From Streptomyces sp. BK340 (GTDB lineage: Bacteria; Actinomycetota; Actinomycetes; Streptomycetales; Streptomycetaceae), in contig NZ_VISR01000033.1 of the NCBI RefSeq assembly GCF_007827595.1, forward strand, positions 1 through 64,000: a stretch of 64,000 bases of DNA, given 5' to 3'. Both the position numbers and the translations under genes were made by a program. The notes under the pieces are model-generated. The model did no database searches. It was not told the origin of the DNA and was given only the letters and a program-made list of their open reading frames with translations. Positions 40,785 to 49,177 of the stretch are shown in pieces; position 1 is the stretch's first letter, and every line of letters starts with the position of its first letter.

Positions 40785-41948
40785 TCAAGCCAGGGTGCGC
40801 TGTACGCACTCGGTGACGACGCCCTGAAGGCTGCCCGTGCGTTCCATGAGCACCCGCTGTTCGCGGGCGCCGGTGCCGTGGCTCAGCAATTCGCCGACGG
40901 ACTTTTCGACGCGGGCCGCGTCGCCGCTCTCGATCAGTGCGTCCCCGGTGTGTTCCAGCAGCGAGCGCACCACGTCCGCGGCGGGCCGGGGCCGCATGGT
41001 CGCGGGATCGAGGAGATCCTGCCTCAGGCCCGTCCGGGCGGCTTGCCAGGCGGCCAGCCGCAGCAGACTGACGCCGTGGTCGAGCGGTGGCCGGCCCGCC
41101 CGCCAGTCGCGCGCGGCGGTCTCCACCAAGGCCCGGACCAGAGTGGCGACGAGCACGGCGGTTTCCGCGCCCAGGCACACATCCGCCACCCGGATCTCCA
41201 CCGTGGGAAAGCGCGCGCTCAGACGGGCGTCGAAGTAGGCCATCGCCTCGTCCAGGATGACGCCGGTGGCCACCATGTCCGCAACCAGCCGGTGGTACCG
41301 CTCGGCGGACCCGAACAGCTCGGCCGGCCCGGCCGACGGCCAGCGCGCCCAGACCCGGGAGCGGTAGCTGTCGTAGCCGGTGTCGAGGCCCTGCCAGAAC
41401 GGAGAGTTGGCGCTGACCGCACAGAGCACGGGCAGCCAAGGCCGGATCCGGTCGAGAACGGCGACGCCCTCCTCGTCGGACTCCACCGACACATGCACAT
41501 GACAGCCGCAGGCCAGTTGCCCACGGGTGCCGATGCCGTACCGGTCGGCCATCCACTGGTAGCGCTCGTTCACGGTGATCGTCGGGTTGAGCGGCAGCGG
41601 GGAGGTGGCGAGTGCGGCGACCGCGCACCCGATCTCGCCGGCGCGCCGTGCCGCCTCCTTGCGGCAGTGCATGATTTCGGCAGCGAGGTCCGCCATCTCC
41701 GACTGGGGCCGCGTGGCGAACTCCAGCATCTGCCCGAACAGCTCCTTCTCGAAGACGTCCTGTGCGGGATCGTCCTCGGCGGCACGGGCAAGGACGGCGG
41801 CCGACACGGCCCTCGGCTCCCCGCTGTCGGGGTCGACCAGGAGGAGTTCCTCCTCCACTCCCACGGTACGCACCTGACGCCGCCCTCCTGCTGTGCGGGG
41901 CCGTCCGGGGACCGGAGCAGCCGCCGCAGCCGGGTGTGCCTTGCTCAC
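40785..41948 (-). CDS. YbdK-type carboxylate-amine ligase (glutamate-cysteine ligase family 2)
   Basis: A 387-residue GCS2-family protein. Seen elements are TVGVEEELLLVDPDSGEPRA (the ATP/metal-binding Glu residues), KELFGQMLEFATRPQSEM, YGIGTRGQLACGCHVHVSVE, SPFWQGLDTGYDSYRSRVW and FPTVEIRVADVC. YbdK homologues ligate glutamate-like carboxylates to amines with weak gamma-glutamylcysteine synthetase activity, and the physiological substrate here is unknown. GTG 41948 overlaps the stop of the upstream ANTAR gene by four bases (GTGA), so the two proteins are translationally coupled. Confidence 0.87.
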   Translation of the reverse strand: MSKAHPAAAAAPVPGRPRTAGGRRQVRTVGVEEELLLVDPDSGEPRAVSAAVLARAAEDDPAQDVFEKELFGQMLEFATRPQSEMADLAAEIMHCRKEAARRAGEIGCAVAALATSPLPLNPTITVNERYQWMADRYGIGTRGQLACGCHVHVSVESDEEGVAVLDRIRPWLPVLCAVSANSPFWQGLDTGYDSYRSRVWARWPSAGPAELFGSAERYHRLVADMVATGVILDEAMAYFDARLSARFPTVEIRVADVCLGAETAVLVATLVRALVETAARDWRAGRPPLDHGVSLLRLAAWQAARTGLRQDLLDPATMRPRPAADVVRSLLEHTGDALIESGDAARVEKSVGELLSHGTGAREQRVLMERTGSLQGVVTECVQRTLA

Positions 41949-42358
41949 GCCACTTCAAGCTTGCCGCGTCGGGGGACCGCGGGCGAGTCGTCGACCGGCG
42001 GGGTGGGCTCGGCTGCGTCGGGTTCCGCGTCTGTCAGTGCGCTGTCCAGTGCCTGACGGAGGTCGTCGGACAGCCGACCGGTCGCCACCCAGTCGACGAG
42101 GAGACCGGCGATCGTGGGCAGACCGATGCCGGTGCGCCGGGAGACCGCCGTGAGGACTTCGATGCCCTGGTCGGGACGGAGCCCGCCGACGGCCATGACC
42201 ACGCCGATCGCCTGATCGATCACAGCGTGTGACACGACGGCTTCTTGCAGCTGGTGGATCTCCCGACGCAAACAGCTGATCTTGACGTGGAGATCTTTGC
42301 AGGTCAGGAGGGTTCCCACTGTGGTGCGCTCCGTGTGGCCCTGGTGCGAGTAGCCCAT
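41945..42358 (-). CDS. ANTAR-domain protein
   Basis: A 137-residue protein with a short N-terminal coiled-coil-like segment (LHVKISCLRREIHQLQEAV) leading into an ANTAR domain (SHAVIDQAIGVVMAVGGLRP, IEVLTAVSRRTGIGLPTIAG) and an acidic tail. ANTAR domains bind paired RNA hairpins and prevent transcription termination. There is no receiver or GAF sensor attached, so signal input must come from a partner. It is translationally coupled to the carboxylate-amine ligase. ATG 42358 has AGGA ten bases upstream; a GTG at 42367 is possible. Confidence 0.83.
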   Translation of the reverse strand: MGYSHQGHTERTTVGTLLTCKDLHVKISCLRREIHQLQEAVVSHAVIDQAIGVVMAVGGLRPDQGIEVLTAVSRRTGIGLPTIAGLLVDWVATGRLSDDLRQALDSALTDAEPDAAEPTPPVDDSPAVPRRGKLEVA

Positions 42359-42550
42359 CGTGATCACGTCCTAGAACTGGCTCTCCGCCCCGGACTGCCG
42401 CCGCCGACGTGCCCGATGACGAGGAGGACAACCCGCTAGTACCCAAAAGAACGCGTGTACGTGCATCACGGGCCCGACTCCGAGGGTCGTCGTCGGCGCG
42501 TGTTCGTACCGGGCTTCCCCCCGGTCACCGGCGTGGCCGCCGCCCGCCCC

Positions 42551-43411
42551 TCACGCCCCCTTGCGCACGACCCGAGTCACCTCGCGCCCGATCTCTGGTG
42601 TGACGCGGCCGTCCGGGACGGGGATGCCGAGCGAGGTGGCGAGGCTCGCTCCGTGGAGGTCGACCGCGGACTCCATCAGTTGAGCCAGGTTCGCGATGGC
42701 CGACCGGCCTCGGACAACGGCCGTGAGGAGCGTTGCGAGCCCAGCCGGCCCGAGTGGCCACCAGACGGCTCCGGCGAGGGCGTAGAGAACTCCCCAACCA
42801 GCCACCGCAGCCGCCCTGTTGAACGCGTCCCTGCTCTCGTCCAGTACCTTCCGGGCCTCCTCGGGCAGCCCCAACCACAGCCGTGGCCAGCCGTGTTCGA
42901 GGTCGAGGCCGTACTCGATCCCGACGCGGGTGCTCAGTGCCGCGACACTGTCACCCATGTACGTAGGCCTCGTCGGAGGTGCCAGCGCGATGCGATTGCG
43001 CCGGTACGCCAGTTGGGCCAGCGTCTTGTCCGACTGCCCTTGGCGGTAAGCCTGTTCATACTGCTCCTGGGCGCGATCCCAGCGGTGACGGCGCCGGCTG
43101 GTCAGTGCCTCGCCGGTACGTCCGGGCCACTGCCCGAGCCACAGCCAGTGAACGGCCCTCCCCGTGCCCTGCGCCAGCAGCCCCGCCCAGGCGGCCAGCA
43201 GTACGGTGCCCACAGCAGCGGCGGCGAGCCGGCCGGCCGAGGCCCTGCCCTGCTGGACCGCCGTCACGAAGTGTTCGTCGCCGGGCCACGATCCGGAGTG
43301 CATGCGCCAGCCCACCACGACGGAGGCGACGAAGAGGGCCCCGGGTACGACGAGAAGGGAGACCCACTTGCCGGCCAACTGCTTGGCGAGCTCGTTGAGG
43401 AAGGAGTTCAC
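42551..43411 (-). CDS. Multi-pass membrane protein of the CHAT-associated locus
   Basis: A 286-residue membrane protein. A short amphipathic start, VNSFLNELAKQLAGKW, runs into a first helix (VSLLVVPGALFVASVVVG), a second near residues 72-96 (AAAVGTVLLAAWAGLLAQG) and a hydrophobic pair around residues 195-235 (GWGVLYALAGAVWWPLGPAG). A charged cytoplasmic-looking domain separates them, containing RPTYMGDSVAALSTRV and EYGLDLEHGWPRLWLGLPEE. I know no function for the family. GTG 43411 overlaps the stop of the upstream Cys-rich protein by four bases. Its linkage to a CHAT protein suggests a membrane-acting effector or anchor; this is inference. Confidence 0.7.
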   Translation of the reverse strand: MNSFLNELAKQLAGKWVSLLVVPGALFVASVVVGWRMHSGSWPGDEHFVTAVQQGRASAGRLAAAAVGTVLLAAWAGLLAQGTGRAVHWLWLGQWPGRTGEALTSRRRHRWDRAQEQYEQAYRQGQSDKTLAQLAYRRNRIALAPPTRPTYMGDSVAALSTRVGIEYGLDLEHGWPRLWLGLPEEARKVLDESRDAFNRAAAVAGWGVLYALAGAVWWPLGPAGLATLLTAVVRGRSAIANLAQLMESAVDLHGASLATSLGIPVPDGRVTPEIGREVTRVVRKGA

Positions 43412-43767
43412 CGAATGCGCCGCTCCGGCGCCGCCCGTGCCAACGGCTCCTCGAACAGGTGGCATTCGGGCGTCGCCACCCCCGGCGCCCGTACCCAGTC
43501 CCGGTCGCACCGCCCGGCGGGACAGACGAACAGCCCGTCGACCGGCACCCCCGGGTCCACCCCGGGCACCCCGACCACCGATCTGGCGCCGAGCGCCGGG
43601 ATTCCGAACTCCCGCCCCAGCTCGTTGAGTTGCACCACCACGTCGCTCTCGGTCCGCATGCGATGCGCCAGCTCCGTGACCTCGTCCGCGCGGCCCTGAG
43701 CCGCGGCGAGACGACGCAGAAGAGGGAGGGCCTCACACCATGCCGCGACATCCCCCCGACGTTCCAT
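43408..43767 (-). CDS. Small Cys-rich zinc-ribbon-like protein of the CHAT-associated locus
   Basis: A 119-residue soluble protein. The N-terminal half is helical (WCEALPLLRRLAAAQGRADE). The C-terminal half has FVCPAGRCDRDW followed by ATPECHLFEEPL, a C-x4-C...C-x-type spacing that resembles a zinc ribbon, with a His next to the last Cys. No enzyme motif is visible. ATG 43767 follows AAGGGG. The gene is divergent from the giant TPR-CHAT gene (100 bp between starts as annotated) and forms a coupled operon with the membrane protein, which marks the three as one functional unit. It may be an adaptor between the two larger proteins. Confidence 0.65.
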   Translation of the reverse strand: MERRGDVAAWCEALPLLRRLAAAQGRADEVTELAHRMRTESDVVVQLNELGREFGIPALGARSVVGVPGVDPGVPVDGLFVCPAGRCDRDWVRAPGVATPECHLFEEPLARAAPERRIR

Positions 43768-43867
43768 GCTGCCCCTTGTCACTCCTGGAGAAGACGCGTC
43801 AGCGTCGCTGCATGATGGTACGGGCGCAACACGCCGAACAGCCACCGCGGGGGGAGCGACGGAGCAG

Positions 43868-46800
43868 ATGGAGAACTCGCCACTCACCACAGTGCAGGCA
43901 CTGCTCGGACGCTTCGCGTCCACAGCCGATCCCCAGCAGATGCTCGGACCCGAGGCCGACACGGCGGCCGGACTCCTCGCCGCGTCCCTGCACACGTCAT
44001 GGAGCGACGAGGGTGCCCACGCCCTGGGCTGGTTCCACTGGTTCCGCTGCCTGGCCCGACAGACTTACGACGGAGCGGACTTCCACCGCGCCCTGGAGCT
44101 CTTCCGGCCGCTGTGGGGGCGGATGCCGGAGGCGGTGCCGGACGCGATCGGCGCCGTACTCGCGCGGGAGTCGGCCGCACCGCGACGACTCGAAGAAGCC
44201 CTGCGGCTCGGCAACGAGGCAGCCGACCGCGCGGCCGCCTACCGAACCACCGGAGACCCGGCCGAGGCGGCCGAGGCGATCGCTCTGCTCCGACGCGCCA
44301 TCGGCATCCTGCGGGAGACCGAAGCCCTGCCCGAGATGCTGCAGATCAACCTGGTGGAGGTCCTTCTGCAGCGGCATGCGAGAGGCGATGATCCCGGCTC
44401 GCTGGACGAGGCCATCGGCTGGGCCTCGCGCACGATCGACTCCCTCGCGTCCATACCCGACGAACAGGCCGTAGCGCTGCTCGGACCGCTGGGGGGAAAC
44501 CTGCTGCACGCCTACCGCGACGGCGTGGCCGGCCCCACGAGCCGCGATCCGCGACTGCTCTCCCTGGCCGCGGCGGCGTGGGACCGTGTCCAGGAGAAGG
44601 CCACGGACCAGGAGACGCGGGTACAGGTCCGGATCCGACTGGCCGGGGCCCTCATCGAGGGTCACCTGCGCACCCCGTCCGCCGAATGGGCCCGACAGGC
44701 CGGCGCCTGCATCGAGCGCGTGCCCGAGGAATACGGCCCGGCCGATCCCCGCGCGCGTCCCGTCCTCGACGCCCTCACCACCGTCGTACCGTTGCACGTC
44801 GCGCAGGGAGAGCCCGCCCTGCTCCGCGCACGAGCCCTTGTGCTGCGCCGGCTCGTCGCGCATCCGGGGGTGAGCGACGATCGGCGGCGCGCGTACCAGG
44901 CGGACCTCGGTATGTGTCTGCGGATGACGCACTCCGCCACGGGCGAGGTCGCCGCGCTGGACGAGGCGGTGGAGGTTCTGGAGGCCGCGCTCTCCGGGGC
45001 GGACGGGTCCGGGCCGGACACAGTGAGCCGGATGGTCAGTCTCGCCAACGCCCTCAAGTCGCGCGCGCACGAAGGGCGGAGAGAGGACGCCGACGCCAGG
45101 ACCGGCGAGGGGGCGCGGCACGACATCTCGGCGGCGGAACAGTGGGCGCGCCGTGCCCGTGAGGCGGCACCGCAGGAAGCCGGAACGCTGTCCTGTCTCG
45201 GCAATGTGCTGCGGGTGAAGGCGCTCCGGCTGCACGACATGGAGGCCATGCGGGAGTCGGCGCGCCTGAACCACGCGGCCGCACGAGCGCTGGACCCGGC
45301 CGATCCGGCCTACGTGGCACAGCTGATGAACGCCGGGCTGTCCCATCAGGAGTCGGCCGCAGCCACCGGCGACCTCTCCGACGCCGACAACGCGGTGACC
45401 GTGCTGCGGGCGGCGGCCGCGCACCTCGGGGCCCGGCACCCCCAAAGGGTCCCCGTGTACGTCGAGTTGGGCCACTCACTGACTCTGCTGGGCGAACTGG
45501 GCAAGGACAGGAAGACCGTTGCGGAGGGCAGACGTCTCCTCGAATCGGTCGTCGGCGAACTCCCCGCCGACCACGTCGAGGTGCGCCGCGCGAAGTCCGG
45601 CCTCATCGACTCCTACCGGGTGGAATTCCAGCTCACCCGGGAGGAAGCTGCGCTCGACAAGGCCCTCGGGCTGGCCCGGAGCCACCTGGAAGACCCCACG
45701 CTGAACGAAGACGAGCGCGGCCTCCTCCTCGGCAGATGTGCGAGTGCCCTCACCGCCGCCTACGACAGCACGCGGGACAGAAGACTCCTCGACGAGCTGG
45801 TTCCCGTCTGCCGGGCCGCCGTGCGGATCGCCCGGCAGGGCTCCTTCGACCGGGCCCACTCCCTCCTGGAGCTGGGCGTCTCCCTGGTCTCGCTCTACGA
45901 GGTCTCACGGGACAGCTCGGCGCTGCTGGAGGCCATGGACGTACTCGGAGAGGCGGCGGCGGGCCCCGAAGCCTGGCGTACGACGCCGGAGGCCATGGCG
46001 AGGCTGGCGGAAGCGAGACTGCTCCACACGCGGCAGTTCGCCCCCTTCGTGGACATGGCCCGCAGGGCCCGGGAGAGCAGTCCCCGCACCTTCACGGACC
46101 TCTTCGCCCAGCCCTTCACCGCGTACGAACGCGAACTCGACGCGGTCGTCGACCTCTGCCGGAAGTCCCTGGCACTACACGCCCAGGGCGGTCCGGAGCG
46201 CTCGGTTTCACTGTCCTACCTGGCCGTGGTGCTTCTGGGCCGCGCGCGGGACCGTACGTCGGCGCAGGACGCCCGGGAGGCCGTGGACCTGCTGCGTGAG
46301 GCGATCCGGACAGGTCCTGCCGACCACCCGGACCGGCCGCTCTGGGGCACCAACCTGGCCAACGCGCTGCTGGACCTCCACCGGTACGAAGCGGATGGGT
46401 CGCTGCTGGACGAGGCCGAAGTCGTGACGCGCGAAGCCATGGCCGTCACGAGCCCGGACGAGGTAGGGCACGTGCGAGCGCTGCTGGTGCTGTCCCATGT
46501 CCTGGCACGACGCGACGGCGAGACAGGAGACTCGGCCGCGGAGGTGCTCGAACTGAGACGCCAGGTCTACCGAACCCCCCACTTCACTCTCCCGGATCGC
46601 ATCGAGGCCGCCAGGGCGGCCGGTGGCCTGGCCGCCGGTCTCGGCGACTGGGAAGTTGCGGCCGCCCACTATGAATCCGCGGTGGACCTGCTGCCGCTGC
46701 TGGTCGGGCACCGGCTCGCACGCTCCGACCGTGAGCTGCTGCTCGCGGACGAGCTCCTGCTCGCTTCCCAGGCCGCGGCCTGCGCCCTGCAACTGGGCGA

Positions 46801-48163
46801 TCCCGAGAAGGCACTGGACCTGCTCGAACGCGGGCGGGGCATCCTGCTCGGACAGCTCACCGAGACTCGCCGTGACCTGACGGACCTTCGTCGTCAAGCG
46901 CCTGAACTGGCCGCTGAGTTCAGCCGACTCGGCGAGGCCATGACGTCCCTCGGTGCGAGCACCGACCGCGCTTCGGACCATGCGCCCGGTACCACCAGGG
47001 ACGAGCACCGGCTGACGGTCCGCGCCTGGGAGCGGGCCCGCGACAACATCCGTGGCCTGCCCGGATTCGAGAGCTTCCTGCGACCTGGAGCACCTGACCT
47101 CGGCGCACTGACCGAGTCCGGCCCGGTGGTGGTCGTGAACCTCGCAACTCTGCGCAGTGACGCGATCGTCCTTGCCGAGGGCACGGCGAGGTGTGTGCCG
47201 TTGCCCCGGGCCGACCTGAGGTCCGTGGCGGACCGGTTCATGGCCTTCAGCTCGGCGGTCCGCGCGCTGCACGACCCGCACGAGCCTGCCGAGCACCGCT
47301 GGGAGGCAGGCACCGTCGTCCTCGACACACTCGCCTGGCTGTGGGAGGCGATCGCCGAACCAGTCGTCGAGCACCTTGGTCTCGGAGGCGGCGGTGACCA
47401 CCTTCCGCGGCTGTGGTGGTGCCCGACCGGCATCCTGAGCTTCCTGCCCCTGCACGCTGCCGGGCGGTACACCGGTGATGCGCCCCGGGGAATCGCCGAC
47501 TACGTGATGTCGTCGTACACGACAACACTCAACGCGCTGCGCCCGAAGACCGCCGAGCACCTCAGCTCCAGCCGCTCCCGCGCAGGCCGTGATCCCCGCC
47601 TGCTGGTGGTCGCCACTCCGGAAGCACCCGGAGCAGCACCTCTGCGGCACGCCGCCGCGGATGCGCAGGCACTGGCCGAGCTGTTTCCCCGGACCACTGT
47701 CCTGACCGGCGACGCCGCTGCGAAGCAGGCCGTGCTCCGCGAGCTCACGCGGCACTCCTGGGCCCACTTCGCCTGCCACACGCAGGCCGACATTCTCGGC
47801 CGGAGCGCCCACAGGCTCGTGCTGCAGGACGGTTCACTGTCGCTGCCGGACATCACGGCGCTCTCCCTCGACGCCGAGCTGGTCTTCCTCGCCTCGTGCG
47901 GAACCGCTGCCGGTTCCTACCACCTCGCCGACGAAGCCCAGCATGTCGCCTCGTCCTTCCAGCTGGCGGGCTTCACCCATGTGATCGCCACCCTGTGGGA
48001 GGTCGCCGACGGCGATGCCACCGAGTTCACCACGACCCTGTACGCCCTCCTGGCGGAGGGCGTCCGGCCGGCCGAGGCGATGCACCGAGTGACGCGCGAC
48101 CTGCGCGAGCGCTATCCACGCAGTCCATGGCTATGGGCTCCCTATGTACACATGGGGCCCTGA
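43868..48163 (+). CDS. Giant TPR-CHAT domain protein (caspase-like peptidase fold)
   Basis: A 1431-residue soluble protein. About 1000 residues are helical TPR-like repeats, for example EALRLGNEAADRAAAYRTTG, DEAIGWASRTIDSLASIPDE and a late KALDLLERGRGILLGQLTET. The C-terminal 350 residues form a CHAT domain (caspase HetF-associated with TPRs): LPRLWWCPTGILSFLPLHAA, SWAHFACHTQADILGRSAHR with His1304, AELVFLASCGTAAGSYHLAD with Cys1344, and FQLAGFTHVIATLWEVADGD. The His/Cys dyad is intact, so a protease activity switched on through the TPR region is expected. ATG 43868 has GGAG near it; ATG 43766 is also open but overlaps the divergent start. Confidence 0.88.
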   Translation: MENSPLTTVQALLGRFASTADPQQMLGPEADTAAGLLAASLHTSWSDEGAHALGWFHWFRCLARQTYDGADFHRALELFRPLWGRMPEAVPDAIGAVLARESAAPRRLEEALRLGNEAADRAAAYRTTGDPAEAAEAIALLRRAIGILRETEALPEMLQINLVEVLLQRHARGDDPGSLDEAIGWASRTIDSLASIPDEQAVALLGPLGGNLLHAYRDGVAGPTSRDPRLLSLAAAAWDRVQEKATDQETRVQVRIRLAGALIEGHLRTPSAEWARQAGACIERVPEEYGPADPRARPVLDALTTVVPLHVAQGEPALLRARALVLRRLVAHPGVSDDRRRAYQADLGMCLRMTHSATGEVAALDEAVEVLEAALSGADGSGPDTVSRMVSLANALKSRAHEGRREDADARTGEGARHDISAAEQWARRAREAAPQEAGTLSCLGNVLRVKALRLHDMEAMRESARLNHAAARALDPADPAYVAQLMNAGLSHQESAAATGDLSDADNAVTVLRAAAAHLGARHPQRVPVYVELGHSLTLLGELGKDRKTVAEGRRLLESVVGELPADHVEVRRAKSGLIDSYRVEFQLTREEAALDKALGLARSHLEDPTLNEDERGLLLGRCASALTAAYDSTRDRRLLDELVPVCRAAVRIARQGSFDRAHSLLELGVSLVSLYEVSRDSSALLEAMDVLGEAAAGPEAWRTTPEAMARLAEARLLHTRQFAPFVDMARRARESSPRTFTDLFAQPFTAYERELDAVVDLCRKSLALHAQGGPERSVSLSYLAVVLLGRARDRTSAQDAREAVDLLREAIRTGPADHPDRPLWGTNLANALLDLHRYEADGSLLDEAEVVTREAMAVTSPDEVGHVRALLVLSHVLARRDGETGDSAAEVLELRRQVYRTPHFTLPDRIEAARAAGGLAAGLGDWEVAAAHYESAVDLLPLLVGHRLARSDRELLLADELLLASQAAACALQLGDPEKALDLLERGRGILLGQLTETRRDLTDLRRQAPELAAEFSRLGEAMTSLGASTDRASDHAPGTTRDEHRLTVRAWERARDNIRGLPGFESFLRPGAPDLGALTESGPVVVVNLATLRSDAIVLAEGTARCVPLPRADLRSVADRFMAFSSAVRALHDPHEPAEHRWEAGTVVLDTLAWLWEAIAEPVVEHLGLGGGGDHLPRLWWCPTGILSFLPLHAAGRYTGDAPRGIADYVMSSYTTTLNALRPKTAEHLSSSRSRAGRDPRLLVVATPEAPGAAPLRHAAADAQALAELFPRTTVLTGDAAAKQAVLRELTRHSWAHFACHTQADILGRSAHRLVLQDGSLSLPDITALSLDAELVFLASCGTAAGSYHLADEAQHVASSFQLAGFTHVIATLWEVADGDATEFTTTLYALLAEGVRPAEAMHRVTRDLRERYPRSPWLWAPYVHMGP

Positions 48164-48272
48164 CCGGGCAAGAAGTTCACGCGCATACGCGACCCCGACC
48201 GGAGCGACAAGCGCATGCGCAGATGCGCCCCGTCCGGGCCGTACGACGGCCGGCCGAACCGTCCGACCGGAG

Positions 48273-48488
48273 TCAGTCGGTTTCCCGTTCCAGCACACGC
48301 CGGGCGGCCTCGGCTTCCGCCGCCGGCGGGGAGAGCTCGTCGAGAGTGTCGAGCTCGTCGTCCGACTCGAGTTCCCGTTCCCAGGCCGCCGCGAGCTGTT
48401 CCTGCTCCTCTCGCGGCTTGGCGCCGACGGCCTCCCGGTGCTCCGGGTCCAGGGCCGCCAGGAATCGTTCGACCGAGTCCGTCGGCAT
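48273..48488 (-). CDS. Small acidic hypothetical protein
   Basis: A 71-residue, strongly acidic protein (MPTDSVERFLAALDPEHREA ... ELDTLDELSPPAAEAEAARR) predicted to be mostly helical. It lacks a signal peptide and cysteines. The ribosome site AAGGAG six bases before ATG 48488 and the well-defined stop support a real gene. It ends 109 bp from the stop of the convergent TPR-CHAT gene. I do not recognise a family; it might be part of the CHAT locus by position, but nothing else supports that. Confidence 0.6.
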   Translation of the reverse strand: MPTDSVERFLAALDPEHREAVGAKPREEQEQLAAAWERELESDDELDTLDELSPPAAEAEAARRVLERETD

Positions 48489-48756
48489 ACCGTGCTCCTT
48501 GTCGCCGGGAAGGGGATGCACACCCCGTCCAGCATGACCAGCCGGACTCACCCCGGCCGCCCGACACGGCCTGGGACCACCCTGATGGCCCCGCCGTACT
48601 CGACGGACGAGATCAGCAAGCCGAACACATGGGCAGTGCCGCTCCCCGCCCCACACACAGGGCTTGCGCGCCGATCCAGGTGCCGAGGCAGGCGAGCTGT
48701 GATTTCCTGTTGCTCGCGCGGCGTCAGGGGGGGTGCACGCTCACCGAGAGGCCGCC

Positions 48757-49141
48757 ATGTCGCACCACCTCAGCGGGCCCAATCTGCGTTCGCCCAAGGA
48801 CGACGCCCGAAGTGATCCCTTCTTCGCCGACCTGGACGGCATCGTCGACAACTTCCGGTGGACCGGCAACGACTTCGGAATCGACAGGAACGTCTTCGGG
48901 ATCGTGCTGGAGGTACCCGACGGCGAACTCGGCGACGGACCGATCGGCGTGTGGGCACGGGTCAGTCTGCGGCAGAACGGCCGGCTCGTCTCCGTCGACC
49001 GTGGGGCCCACCCCTCCCTGACCGCGTCCTTCAACGCCGAGGAGGGTCTCCGGCGGCAAGATCACGGACGACCGCATAGGCCCGCACGCCGACCTGCTGC
49101 CGGAGTTCTCCTACCTCGGCCACCCGCATCCGGTCCCCTGA
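48757..49141 (+). pseudogene. Deleted and frameshifted DUF4331 family gene
   Basis: The opening MSHHLSGPNLRSPKDDAR is the conserved start of actinobacterial DUF4331 proteins. It then jumps directly to a later part (FAGNDFGIDRNV-like WTGNDFGIDRNVFGIVLEVP, GVWARVSLRQNGRLVSVDRG), which shows a missing internal segment of some 100-200 codons. Near 49045 the reading shifts to another frame, where GGKITDDRIGPHADLLPEFS and YLGHPHPVP run to a stop at 49139-49141, the normal C-terminus of the family. At least two deletions and one frameshift have therefore struck a gene normally over 300 codons long. The family function is unknown. Confidence 0.75.
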
Positions 49142-49177
49142 CCATGTCGGTGGGGGAGGAGTGTGTCTGCAGGGGGC

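Noticed and set aside
46208..47812. Open frame of 534 codons on the minus strand
   Set aside because: It is antisense to the CHAT gene, with no motif; the plus-strand reading has the intact His/Cys dyad.
48489..48756. Possible gene fragment between the small acidic gene and the DUF4331 relic
   Set aside because: All six frames give short low-complexity products with no family resemblance or ribosome site.
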